A DNA stretch of 64,000 bases, taken from positions 620,001-684,000 of the forward strand of contig JAYPPH010000003.1 in NCBI GenBank assembly GCA_038131365.1. The letters are read 5' to 3'. This document shows, piece after piece, positions 48,001-58,074 of the stretch; position 1 is the first letter of the stretch, and each line of letters begins with the position of its first letter. The notes under the pieces are model-generated. The model was given only the letters and a program-made list of their open reading frames with translations, made no database searches and had not been told where the DNA came from. The position numbers and the translations under genes were made by a program. Source of the DNA: Marisalimonas marina (GTDB taxonomy: Bacteria; Pseudomonadota; Alphaproteobacteria; Puniceispirillales; Marisalimonadaceae).

Positions 48001-48431
48001 AGAGCTTTACCATTTTCGATTGCCACTGTTCTTGCTGACAAATCATCAGGTCTACTAGCAATATCTTGTAATGAACTAAAAAACCTTCCTATGAAAGTTC
48101 CTAAATCACTATCTTGTGGTAGCAACATATTCTCTAATTCATTTAGATTTTTTACGAAATTGTCTAATTTATTGTAATCTGATGTTGTGGTTCTTGTTTT
48201 ATCTGCAAGAAAAGTATTAAAAGATCTTCGAATTTTATCAACTCTTACCCCTAAACCTGTTTGGTCAGAGACATTAGTAGCACCTCCAGAAACACCAGCA
48301 ATCTCACTAACATTGGCATCTCTTTTGTTGTATCCCTCAGTATTAATATTAGCAATATTCTGACCAGTTACAGATAGAGATTGTCTGTATGCTTGAACAC
48401 CAGTCTTTCCAATTTCAAAAAGGCTTGCCAT
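42045..48431 (-). CDS. flgK: giant hook-filament junction protein FlgK, frame-broken between 44.04 and 44.26 kb
   Basis: About 2,100 residues if read through, versus 450-700 in most bacteria. The N-terminus is classic FlgK (GQNIANINTEGYNKRDANV, then RPDDLSARTVAIENGKALA) and the C-terminus is equally typical (NLDEEAANLLKYQQAYQASA, then LQTAKELFQTLIEVV). Uninterrupted frames of 4,179 and 1,992 bases flank a 215-base region with at least four small indels. Between the ends lie at least seven units of a beta-rich module with the pattern TVTGTDxxG...TETITG...FKxVTSI...IGT, mixed with other domains. It starts directly at the flgJ stop. FlgK joins hook and filament, so a giant version implies an enlarged junction zone. 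Confidence 0.88.
42885..46290 (-). repeat. seven or more copies of a roughly 80-residue FlgK module
   Basis: Approximate unit positions: 46055-46290, 45002-45255, 44694-44940, 44034-44282 (the frame-broken unit), 43795-44035, 43113-43362 and 42885-43075. Each begins near a LTLDG- or ITSSGN-like strand, has F-V-V-G-T/Y-D-x-x-G, then T-E-x-I-x-G, a F-x-x-I-x-S-I stretch, and ends with I-x-I/V-G-T. Units diverge strongly at the DNA level, so this is an old protein repeat and not a recent tandem duplication. Confidence 0.75.
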
Positions 48432-48764
48432 TTATTTCTTACCTTGAGAATTTATATGAGAACTAAATTGTCTAATAAGTCCTTCAGCAATGCCAAAGTT
48501 ATTCTTTTTGGATAAAATAGAAGAGTACTCAACATCTAACATTTCATTAAATGTATCTTGTGCTTCAGAGCTAAAAATTCCATCTGCAAGTTTACTTTGT
48601 CTTGCTTGTTTTAGCATTTGGTGAACAAAAATTGCCTCAAACTGCTCAGCAACATCTCTTAATTCTTTGTTTTTAGAACCCTCTAAATTATTGACTAATT
48701 TATTGTTAGCTACATTTTGTGATAAAATTTTAATTTGATTTATTTTTGATAAAGTATCAGCCAT
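48432..48764 (-). CDS. flgJ: rod-binding protein FlgJ, N-terminal domain only
   Basis: 110 residues with the rod-binding domain pattern KNKELRDVAEQFEAIFVHQM, then EMLDVEYSSILSKKNNFGIAEGLI. The C-terminal peptidoglycan hydrolase domain of enterobacterial FlgJ is absent, as is usual in alphaproteobacteria. A separate hydrolase must cut the wall for the rod. It lies nine bases after flgI and its stop touches the flgK start. Confidence 0.88.
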   Translation of the reverse strand: MADTLSKINQIKILSQNVANNKLVNNLEGSKNKELRDVAEQFEAIFVHQMLKQARQSKLADGIFSSEAQDTFNEMLDVEYSSILSKKNNFGIAEGLIRQFSSHINSQGKK

Positions 48765-48773
48765 TTTAATACC

Positions 48774-49898
48774 TTAAATTATTATCATTTGCGCTCTTAA
48801 AGCACCTGCAGCTCTTAATGCCTCTAAAATCGCAACTAGATCTGCACTTGTAGTACCTATTGAATTAATGGCATCAACAATATCAGATAGTGATGTACCA
48901 GCATCAAATACAAAAGCTGATGCCTTATCAGCCCCAGCCTGGATATCACTATCATTATCAGTGGTACCTTCAGTTGTTGTTGTCACATTCCCATCATCGT
49001 CATATAAAACTTGACCAGGAGTTGTGTTAGTATCTTCATTAACTTTTACAGTTAAACTACCATGACTTACAGCTGCCGGTGTAACCTTTACATCACCTCC
49101 AATTACTATTGTTCCTGTACGAGCATTCACAACGACTTTTGCAATAGGAGATGCAGGATCAACTTCAATATTTTCAAGTAAACTCATAAAACTAACCTTT
49201 TGAGAAGGATCTTTTGGAGCTCTAACTGAAATAGAAGTATGATCCAATGCTTTAGCAACATCAGGTCCAAAAACTTTGTTTATTTCTTCAGTTACACGAT
49301 TAGCAGTAGTGAAATCTCCTTGATGAAGGTTCATCACAAAATTATCTGAATTTATAAATGGTGTTTCAACCATTCTCTCAACAGTGGCACCATTAGCAAT
49401 TGTTCCAACAGTTGGAATATTTACAGACATAGAAGAACCATCTGCTCCTTCAACACCAAATCCACCTACTGCAAGATTTCCTTGGGCAATTGCATAAGTT
49501 TGACCATCAGCTCCCTTTAATGGTGTCATCAAGAGGGTGCCTCCTCTCAAACTTTTAGCTTTTCCCATTGAAGATACTGTAACTGTAATTTTTTGACCTA
49601 CTTTAGTAAACGGATCTAAGTCAGCTGTAATCATAACGGCTGCAGAATTCTTACCACTAAGACTGCTAGAATCTATATTCATTCCAAATTGTGAGATTGT
49701 AGATTGCATACTTTGAAGAGTTAATGCCAATGATGAATCACCTGTTCCATCAAGACCAACAACAATACCATATCCCATCAACTGATTTGATCTTATACCA
49801 GCAAAACTTACTAAGTCCTTTAATCTGTCAGCTGATGCTTGAATTGAAAAAAATAATCCAAATAATGATATTAAAAATATAGAAATTAATTTTTTCAT
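48774..49898 (-). CDS. flgI: flagellar P-ring protein FlgI
   Basis: 374 residues from the ATG at 49898, which opens with a clear signal peptide (MKKLISIFLISLFGLFF, cleavage near QASA). An upstream start at 49988 would overlap flgH and hide the signal, so it is rejected. The core reads RSNQLMGYGIVVGLDGTGD and the end LVAILEALRAAGALRAQM, both diagnostic. A short Thr/Asp-rich insert (near NVTTTTEGTTDNDSDI) lies before the C-terminus. It forms the P ring around the rod in the periplasm. Confidence 0.95.
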   Translation of the reverse strand: MKKLISIFLISLFGLFFSIQASADRLKDLVSFAGIRSNQLMGYGIVVGLDGTGDSSLALTLQSMQSTISQFGMNIDSSSLSGKNSAAVMITADLDPFTKVGQKITVTVSSMGKAKSLRGGTLLMTPLKGADGQTYAIAQGNLAVGGFGVEGADGSSMSVNIPTVGTIANGATVERMVETPFINSDNFVMNLHQGDFTTANRVTEEINKVFGPDVAKALDHTSISVRAPKDPSQKVSFMSLLENIEVDPASPIAKVVVNARTGTIVIGGDVKVTPAAVSHGSLTVKVNEDTNTTPGQVLYDDDGNVTTTTEGTTDNDSDIQAGADKASAFVFDAGTSLSDIVDAINSIGTTSADLVAILEALRAAGALRAQMIII

Positions 49899-49908
49899 TT
49901 TCCAAACC

Positions 49909-50571
49909 TTAAAATGGTGAAATTGCTCTAAAAATTTGGCTGCCCCAGCCAGGCTTAGTAGCACTATCCAAAATACCAGCGCCAACATATTCTATTTGAG
50001 CTTCAGCAATTTTAGCTGATGAAACTGTATTAGTAGTAGAGATATCTTGAGGTCTTATAATACCACTTAGCCTAATATATTCGGTACCCTCAGTAATCCT
50101 CAACTTCTTTTGACCTTTAATTTCAAAATTACCATTTGGAAAAACTCTTACAATCGTTGCAGAAAGAGTTCCGCTTAAACTATTTGATTGATTAGTTGCC
50201 ATTGAGCCTGAAAAAGAATTTGTCTTAGATGCACTTCCCCCTAAACCCGCAAAGTTTCTGAGCAATCCTGTTGGACCAACTTCAGCTCCTATTGTATCAG
50301 TTTTGCCCGATGAGTTAGTTACTGCTTTGTTAGATGAAAAAGTTTCACTTAAAGTTACAGATAAAATATCCCCAACTTTCTTTGCTCTCCTATCTGAAGA
50401 AAATAACCCTGAAGAACTTGCACTAAATATTGAACCATTACTTGGCTCTTCTTTATTAAATTCTTCAAAAGAAGGTGTTAATGGTTTAAATTCTTTGTTA
50501 TTAGCTTCTTCAATATAGGTTGTACAAGCATTAACAAATAATAATGAAATAATTAAAAAAATTTTCTTCAT
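49909..50571 (-). CDS. flgH: flagellar L-ring lipoprotein FlgH
   Basis: 220 residues with a lipoprotein signal ending in the lipobox VNAC (Cys16). It shows the FlgH pattern DRRAKKVGDILSVTLSETF, then GNFEIKGQKKLRITEG and YIRLSGIIRPQDIS. It forms the L ring in the outer membrane. The gene lies 15 bases after flgG and 10 bases before flgI. Intact. Confidence 0.95.
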   Translation of the reverse strand: MKKIFLIISLLFVNACTTYIEEANNKEFKPLTPSFEEFNKEEPSNGSIFSASSSGLFSSDRRAKKVGDILSVTLSETFSSNKAVTNSSGKTDTIGAEVGPTGLLRNFAGLGGSASKTNSFSGSMATNQSNSLSGTLSATIVRVFPNGNFEIKGQKKLRITEGTEYIRLSGIIRPQDISTTNTVSSAKIAEAQIEYVGAGILDSATKPGWGSQIFRAISPF

Positions 50572-50586
50572 TTTAGTTAATACTCA

Positions 50587-51372
50587 TTAAAGATTTTGAC
50601 TAATAAATCTAAGCATGTCATCAACACCTGAAATAGCTTTGGAATTAACTTCATATGCTCTTTGAGTTTCAATCATATCAACTAGCTCTTGAACTACATT
50701 AACATTAGAACTTTCAAGAGCTCCTTGTACTAAGCTTCCAAATCCATTTTCAAAAGGGTTTGCAACTACAGGAGCACCACTCGCTGGTGTTTCTACTAGC
50801 ATTGATTGTCCTATTGGTTGTAATCCTCTAGAATTTGCAAAATCAGCTAATTGAAACTGTCCAACCTCTTCAGCCTCAACTTCTCCTGGATTTTGTACTG
50901 ATACGATACCGTCGGCGGAAACATTTATGCTTGTTACACCCTCGGGTATGGCTATTTCCGGCTGAACAACATAACCAGATGCTGTTGTCAAAAGTCCTTC
51001 AGCATTTCTTCCAAATGCACCATTTCTTGTAAAACCAATTCTGCCATCTGGCATAAGTACCTGAAAAAAACCAGAGCCATCAATTGATATATCTAAAGCG
51101 TTATCAGTTGAAACAATATTTCCTTGAGAAAATAATTTATCTGCGTTGATAATTCTTACACCAGTTCCAACTGAAAAAGCAGAGTTTGTACGAGTTTCTC
51201 CTGATGTTTGAGCACCAGATGCCTTAATTACCTGGTACAATAATGTTTCAAAATTAGCTCTATCTCTTTTGAAACCAGTAGTGTTAACGTTAGCTAAATT
51301 GTTAGCTATAACCTGCATTCGACTATTCTGTGCATTCAAACCAGTTTTTGCAACATGCATTGCATTAGACAT
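50587..51372 (-). CDS. flgG: flagellar distal rod protein FlgG
   Basis: 261 residues starting MSNAMHVAKTGLNAQNSRM, with the rod/hook motif ANNLANVNTTGFKRDRANFE and the C-terminal ELVDMIETQRAYEVNSKAI. These mark FlgG, the distal rod. It is separated from flgF by 66 bases that contain a perfect sigma-54 promoter, so flgG and the genes after it can be expressed without flgF. Confidence 0.95.
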   Translation of the reverse strand: MSNAMHVAKTGLNAQNSRMQVIANNLANVNTTGFKRDRANFETLLYQVIKASGAQTSGETRTNSAFSVGTGVRIINADKLFSQGNIVSTDNALDISIDGSGFFQVLMPDGRIGFTRNGAFGRNAEGLLTTASGYVVQPEIAIPEGVTSINVSADGIVSVQNPGEVEAEEVGQFQLADFANSRGLQPIGQSMLVETPASGAPVVANPFENGFGSLVQGALESSNVNVVQELVDMIETQRAYEVNSKAISGVDDMLRFISQNL

Positions 51373-51406
51373 TCAAAACTCCTCTAATTTATTCTAGAAG
51401 AATAAT

Positions 51407-51421
51407 GCAATACATATGCCA
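51407..51421 (-). promoter_or_regulatory. sigma-54 promoter of flgG
   Basis: Reverse strand TGGCATATGTATTGC, exact consensus, 35 bases before the flgG ATG and inside the flgF-flgG gap. Confidence 0.85.
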
Positions 51422-51438
51422 ATTTTATTTGGTTTTAT

Positions 51439-52191
51439 TTAACTTGGCATTCTCATAAGAGATGCGGTGGCTTCGTCAATTTCTTTTGCAGTAGTAACAA
51501 ATTTTACATTAATTTCATATGCACGTGACTGCTCAATACCTGAAACCAGCTCATCAACAGACTTAACATTAGAGCCTTCCAAAAAGCCACTCAATAAAAG
51601 AGTTCTATTATCAGGTGTAGGAACACTTCCATCAACTGGTCTAACAAAACCATCTATTGTTTTAGCCAAAGGGACTTCAGATCCAAAAGTAGTTGCAAGT
51701 TGTGCAACTCTAACAGTTTGGCCTACAGGGCCATTTAAAGGCTCTATATTAATTATACCATCTCCTGAAACTGAAATTTTTCTATGAGGAGGAACAGTTA
51801 TAGGTTGAAGATCTGTACTTAAAGGCTGTGTCCCAGTTCCATCCCTAATGGTACCATCAGCTGAAACGGTAAAATCACCTCTCCTAGATAATGATATTTC
51901 ACCATTTGCTGGCTTTACAATAAAATAACCATTTCCATCTACAGCAAGATCTAAAGGAGCACCTGTTTGCTGCATTGGTCCTGGAGTGTTATCAAATCCT
52001 CCTGGTTCCTGAAGAGCCATTACCCTAGGATCAATACCCTTATCACGGTCTAGATAGACAGAAGAAAAGTTTATAGACACATCTTTTTGATAACCAGTAA
52101 CACTAATATTTGCTAAATTTTGAGCTGTTACTGACTGATTATCTCTTAATATATTCATACTATTAAGGGCTGTATATATACTTCTATCCAT
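51439..52191 (-). CDS. flgF: flagellar proximal rod protein FlgF
   Basis: 250 residues starting MDRSIYTALNSMNILRDNQS, with AQNLANISVTGYQKDVS and a C-terminal ELVSGIEQSRAYEIN. These are FlgF features (MDRxIYTA). Rod subunit between MS ring and FlgG. It lies 26 bases after the giant flgE. Intact and of usual length. Confidence 0.93.
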   Translation of the reverse strand: MDRSIYTALNSMNILRDNQSVTAQNLANISVTGYQKDVSINFSSVYLDRDKGIDPRVMALQEPGGFDNTPGPMQQTGAPLDLAVDGNGYFIVKPANGEISLSRRGDFTVSADGTIRDGTGTQPLSTDLQPITVPPHRKISVSGDGIINIEPLNGPVGQTVRVAQLATTFGSEVPLAKTIDGFVRPVDGSVPTPDNRTLLLSGFLEGSNVKSVDELVSGIEQSRAYEINVKFVTTAKEIDEATASLMRMPS

Positions 52192-52217
52192 CTTAAATCC
52201 TTAAATCATATCCAAAA

Positions 52218-55200
52218 CTACGATCTTATCTGAATAATAGCTTGTGTTAGACTTGTATTGGTTTCAATTGTTTTAGCATTAGCTTGGAAGTTTCTCTGAG
52301 CTGTAATTAGATTAACAAGCTCTTCAGTAATATCCACGTTAGATCTCTCTAATGAGCCTGACAAGATTGTTCCATAACCATCCGCACCTGCTTCTCCAAC
52401 TGAAGCAACACCAGAAACAGATGTCTCAACATATGTGGCGTTACCGATTTGTTTTAATCCGTTTTGGTTGTTAAAGTTAACCATCACTAGTCTTCCAAGG
52501 GCTATGTTCAGTCCATTAGTGTAGTTAGCACTAACCAAGCCGTTAGCTGCAATGTCTAGACCATCCAATTTACCAACTGTTTGACCATCTTGTGATACTG
52601 CTCTAACATTAAAGTCAGATGCAAATTGCGTTGAACCACCAAAATTTAAATCCAAGTCAATTGAAAGAGCATTAGTTCCTGCAGCAGCATCAGCAGCAAA
52701 ATCACCTTTATAACCAACTTTTTGAATAGGACTTACTAAGTTACCTTGTGTATCAAACGTAAGTTCTCCTGGTCTTAAAAAGACTTTTGCAAAGGTACCA
52801 TCAGTGGTAGGTGTCCATGCATTATCTGGTGCTAAGGTAGTTGTTGTACCAGCATCGTTAACATAAAGTGACTGACCAGTTGCTGAAGTAGCAGTTGTAG
52901 TTGCCATATTAACGTATGAAGGTGTTGTCCCTGTTACTAACTCAAGATTATCTAATCCCATACGTGAACTTCCAGATACAAATATTTTACTATTTAATCC
53001 AGTAGTTCCTGTAGTAAATGAAAAAGAGTTGCTTATGGTATCATATGATACTGTTACACCATTCACAGTATTACCTGAAGGGTCTTCCATCTGATTAATT
53101 CTTGACTGAAGTGCCGTAGCCAAAGAAGTTCCATTATAGACACCTTCTGGCACCTGAATAGCTGCAGTTATGTCATTGACGTTAACAACAAAGATTGTTT
53201 CTTCAGCAGCGTCTGAAAGGAAAAAATCTTCAGACAAATCTTCGTTTGAAGTCTTACCACTTAGAACGGCAGGAGAAGATTTAAGCCCTTTCCCTGCAGT
53301 ATCGGCTGTAACTGTGGTTATACCATTTGTAGCATTTATACCTAATAAAGCACTTGTTCCACCAGTACCTTCAGTCGAAGCTGTTGCTACTCCATCAACA
53401 ATTGCAAGTCTACCAATCTCAATATTTGAAGATGCCTGTCCTGCATCACCAACGCCAACAGCTGAATTGGAAGGAATATCTTCACCAGTAGATCCACTAG
53501 CAATACTAAATCTTCGTGTTAAATTATTATATGATACTTCTACACCATAAGCCCTTTGTGTATCTGCAGCTATTTGGTCTCCAGTAAAAAGAACTGATTC
53601 TGCTTTTAATTCAGCTCCACCACCGATATTAGATGAAGCTTTGTTACTCTGTGTTTTTAAACCAAGTGCATTAGTATTATTGCCTTCACCAGGTCCATAA
53701 GCTGAAAAAGAAAACATTTTACTTGGAGTTGATGTACCTATTTTAGAAGGTATACCTTGAAAAGTAAAATTCTGACCAGAAATATCATAAGCTATTTTTA
53801 ATGCTGGATCATTCTCATCAACCCAATCATCTGTATTGGAGATATCTTGAGTAATAATTGCATCAATTTCATGTTGAGCAGCAGTTGTGCCTCCAACACC
53901 TCTAGTTAAACCTGTAAAACTAGTTGCAGTTTTACCAGTGTAAGCAATCAATTCATTACCTATTCTAATAAACCACTATTTTCAAAATCTGCTGTTGAGT
54001 CGACTGTTAAAGTTGTAGCTGTAGATGTTAGTTGCGCTGCTACATCTGTCTTTCTTTGAGACAAACCTAAGTTATCAACACTATCTAATAAACTAATTTC
54101 AGTGGTTGCTATAACTGAATTACTTTCACTATTATAAGCCGCCCTAGTTACGCCAGTTAAAGTTGTCGCTGTTTTTCCAGTGTAAGTTATAATTTCGTTT
54201 CCTAATTTAATCTTACCAGGATTATCACTGAAGCATCTGTAAAACCAGCAGTGGATCCTACATTTAAAACTTCAGAATCTGCTGGCAAAAATGAAATTGA
54301 GGTATTATCAGCAATAGCTGCTGTTGTCGCAGCACTGATAGTTATCGTAGTTCCATTTATTGCAGTAACAGTTGTTCCTGCAGTCACGCCTGCAACTTCA
54401 ACAATATCGCCAACTGAAATATTTGTATTGGCATCAACAACAATAGTTGTAGCACCTTGAGCCACTGCACCATTATTTAAAACTTGTGCACCTAGGCCAT
54501 CCGCATCTACAAAATTTAATTCTCCACCATAAATAGCTGCGGTTGTATTGGCACTTAAAGTAATAGTTGTTCCAGAGACGGCTGCTACAGTTGTGTTAGC
54601 AGCAATTCCAGTTCCATAAACCAAATCACCAACTGCTATATTAGTCGCATCTGCCACAACTATCCCAGTTTGACCTGTTGCGCCTGTGCCTGTAGTGTGG
54701 TTACTTGACATAAATGAAACTTTTGTTCCTGCAGCAGTTGTTGTGGTTGCAGTTAAATTTGCAGTGGTTACTGCACTTAAAGTTACGGTAGAAGTATCAT
54801 GGTTGATTGCACTTACACGAGTTCCAGCTGTAATACCGGCACCGACAACAATATCACCAACTCTAATACCATTGGTTCCACCGTCTACGACAAGCGAAGT
54901 TGTTCCAGATGTGGATGCTCCAGTTTTTTCATATATAACGTTAGTACCTTCAATGGGAGCATTAGTAGCCCTTGTAGAAGGAACAGAGGATAAAGTTGTG
55001 TTTCTTAGAACATCCTTAAAACCACTCATTATACCATCTGAAAACTCAAGTGATTTAACTGTTGCATCATCAAGTGCCGCGGCTGCAGTTGTACTATTTG
55101 CTCCTCTTGTTATACCAGTGAAAGTTGTAGCTGTAGTACCTGTATAAGTAATTTGTTCAGATCCTATTAATAAAGTACCAGATGATGGAAAGCCTGCTGT

Positions 55201-57348
55201 TGTGTCAACAGTGATAACTCCTGATCCAGTCGCCGGATTAGTTGAAGATGCAATTGCTCCATTAAGTAAAGTATTGGGCTGTTTAAGGTCTTTATTTAAA
55301 TATGAATGTTTATTGAGTTCTTTTAATACAATTCTATTACTTCCAAAATGTTCAGTTTGTCCTGAAAATATTCCTGTACCACCTTCAAAATATGCTGAGA
55401 CATCTTTTGATTCAGTATGTAAAACTTTTATTTTTGTGTCTGTAATATTAATAGCTGATGTCGAGTCAGATTTTACGTTTAAAAACTCATTTCCATTAGC
55501 ATCTGTTCCTGCACTAGAAACAGAAAATTTTGCACCATTATATTTTAAATCGTTTACTGTAGATGTGGAGGTATCAAACTCTCCAGCAATATAAACTTCA
55601 GTTGGAAAACTTGTTGAACTGATAGTGTTATCTACGTCATTAATATAAATCTTCAATGTACCACTAGTATCTTGTACCATTGTATTTCCACCTACAGCGG
55701 TAACGTCTAATGCCTTATCAAAAACTTTTAATGTAGGTGAAGAATTATAGTAACTATGTAGTAAAAATTTTTCTTCAGTTGTAACATTATTCTCATCAGC
55801 TAAATCCAAAGAAGGTTTTTTGTAATTAAAACTCATTACCTCTGTTTCTTTGATTGCACCTGATAGAGATTTGCCAGTTACTCTATTAAATAATGATGAA
55901 TTAACCCCATAGGTTGATGAATTATTAGAACTTCCATCTGCAGAAACGGCCGCTCTATTTAAGGCATCATTAATTCTTAATTGCGCATGAGCCAAAAACT
56001 CTTCTCTTGTAAAGTTTGGTGAGGCAACATTTTCAATACCACTAGTATTTGAAAATAGCTTATCAGTTACAAAGCTATCCTGCATTAAATCTACATTTAT
56101 TGCTGATAATGTTTGTATCTCGTCATTATTATCAAGCTGGTTGAATTGTATAGAAAAGCTACCATCAGTAACAGGGTCTATGGCTAATTTTGCATCATCT
56201 CCAAGTCCAGCATTAATAGCCCTTTGAACTTCAGAAGCTAAAGTAGCAGCTGTATAAGTTCCTGGCCTTATATCTATACTCTTGAAACCAGCACTACCAG
56301 TTGTATCATCAACTCTTATTGTAAGAAAATCCTTACCCCAATAAGTTGATTTATTTAAAGTAGGATTGGCTTCATAAGTTGTATTAAATTGCAGAGGATC
56401 AGTTACAACAGTAATTGATGGAGCAGTAGCAGTAAAAGCTGCATCTTCTAATACTGTTGAAGTAACTGTTGCTGACTTAGAAACTGTTTTATTAGATAAA
56501 TCATCTAGGTAAAATAATGGTTGAGTTTGAGCAACTGAAATAATCTGAGGCTTTTCATTCATTGGAATAATTTGACCAAACCTATCAACAACAAGTGTTT
56601 GACCAGTTGGGGATATAGCTTCTGTTAATGATGGTTGAACCTCTCTTCCATCAACAATAAACTTTGTTTGATATTTATGTGTTGCCTCATTTCCTTGAGC
56701 TGCTTGAGTTTTGATAAAATAGGCTGTTGCAATCACAGGGTTACCAAGGTTATCAAAAATAGTAACAGATGTTGATGAATTAAATGTTGCTGGATTTGCA
56801 GGATCAAAATCATCAGCAGAAGCAAAAACTGTTGAAGAAGCAGGTAAATTAACCGCAAGCTCTAAATTATCTGTTTTCTTAGCCTCACCAGCTTCCAACT
56901 CTAATTTGAGTGGTTGTGCATCAGAAATTTCACCACCTTGAACTGATCCATCATCAGAAACAGGAAGCGCGAGCACAAACTGACCAGCAGAGTCAACAAC
57001 ATATCTATCGTTGTTTACCGAAAATGAACCGTTTCTAGTATAAACAGTCTGGTTAGTTGTTAGTGATGGCTTCAAAGCAAAGAAACCCTGACCTGAAATA
57101 GCCATATCCAGCGCGTTAAGAGATGATGAAACGTTACCTTGTGTAAACTGTTGTTTAATTCCTTTTAAAATTGTACCTGAACCAATAGATGATGAGCTAT
57201 TCTGTAATGGAGATGTAGCAAAAATATCACCAAATTCAGCTTTACTTCTTTTATAACCTGTCGTTGCAACGTTTGCTATGTTGTTTGAAGTTGCTGAAAT
57301 ATCAGCCTGTGATCCGTTTAATCCTGTAAGAGCGGTATAAAATGACAT
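52218..57348 (-). CDS. flgE: giant flagellar hook protein FlgE with two frame breaks
   Basis: About 1,700 residues if read through. Usual FlgE is 400-450, and longer ones occur. The start is a hook protein (MSFYTALTGLNGSQADISA, ATTGYKRSKAEFGDIFA, SLNALDMAISGQGFFAL). The end is also classic (GTILSGSLERSNVDITEELV, LITAQRNFQANAKTIETN). Breaks lie near 54228 (GCTTCAGTGAT, one A apparently missing) and near 53972 (one T missing in GGTTTATTAG). The middle holds three tandem VGDIVxGxGI units and three ITYTGxTATTxTG units. It follows flgD by 24 bases. Confidence 0.88.
53830..55230 (-). repeat. two kinds of phage-like repeat modules inside FlgE
   Basis: Module A has the pattern IVVD-x-TN-I-x-VGDIV-x-G-x-GI-x-AGT-x-V-x-AI-x-GTTITLSA-x-TTAAI. 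It occurs at about 54700-54930, 54510-54680 and 54290-54470. Module B has IG-x-E-x-ITYTGxTATTFTGxTRG and occurs at about 55050-55230, 54100-54290 and 53830-54030. Both frame breaks of the gene fall within module B copies. Confidence 0.75.
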
Positions 57349-57372
57349 CTCTAATTTCTCCTAGTATAAATA

Positions 57373-58065
57373 TTAATTCTTAAATCTTACAACTTGTGAT
57401 GGATCAACCATTCCATAGTCTTCGACTTCTAACATAACGCCGTTTTCTGTTTTAGAAGTTCCAGAAACACTTGCAAAAACTTGAGTTGAGAGCTCTCCAG
57501 TATCACCCACATTTCCTGTAAATGCTCGTATAGTTATAGGTGAACTAGAAGACTTAATATCATCTGGTAAATCTTTCCATTCAAACCCAACTAATCCTGC
57601 CTTTTGAGTTCCTAGTGAATCTTGGTGTAAAACTTCACCTTCACTATTTTCGAAAATAATGTTTAAGTTTGACGCTGTATCAGGTAAATCTACCACACCA
57701 CTAATGACGCCTTCTTTGTCTGGTCTAGCAAACTTTCCAGGAACTAAAACAGAATGTCCCATTAACTGAGTTGTGGAGGCAATCCTCATTTCTGATAACT
57801 GCTCACTAACAGACTTCATAGTTTGATCCATGGAAGTTATACCTGTTACCGTAGAAAATTGTGCCATCTGGGCAATAAAATCAGCGTTATCTACTGGTGC
57901 AAATGGGTCTTGATTTTGAAGTTGTGTTGTCATCAATTTCAAGAAATCCTCTTGCCCAAGTTGATCTTTGGTCTCTTTAGGTGCAAACTTTTCTTTAGAA
58001 GAATTAATACCTAATTTATCTAAAATGTTATTCAGTGATTGATTTGAAGAGTTAATTTCAGACAT
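57373..58065 (-). CDS. flgD: flagellar hook assembly protein FlgD
   Basis: 230 residues. The N-terminal signature is DQLGQEDFLKLMTTQLQNQD followed by FIAQMAQFSTVTGITSMD, with a C-terminal Ig-like region (RAFTGNVGDTG and VSGTSKTENGVMLEVEDYG). FlgD caps the growing hook. It lies 10 bases after flgC and 24 bases before flgE. Normal length, intact, even though its client FlgE is giant. Confidence 0.94.
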   Translation of the reverse strand: MSEINSSNQSLNNILDKLGINSSKEKFAPKETKDQLGQEDFLKLMTTQLQNQDPFAPVDNADFIAQMAQFSTVTGITSMDQTMKSVSEQLSEMRIASTTQLMGHSVLVPGKFARPDKEGVISGVVDLPDTASNLNIIFENSEGEVLHQDSLGTQKAGLVGFEWKDLPDDIKSSSSPITIRAFTGNVGDTGELSTQVFASVSGTSKTENGVMLEVEDYGMVDPSQVVRFKN

Positions 58066-58074
58066 TTATTTTCC

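Noticed and set aside
54686..55147. Open frame of 153 codons antisense to flgE
   Set aside because: It is a by-product of Ala/Thr/Val-rich repeats read in reverse (Val/Ala-rich, no recognisable protein), inside the FlgE module region.
52218..57348. Prophage tail genes instead of flgE
   Set aside because: Phage-like modules are present, but the N- and C-termini are canonical hook protein and the gene is in its usual place between flgD and flgF. No capsid, terminase, integrase or tail-tube genes are near.
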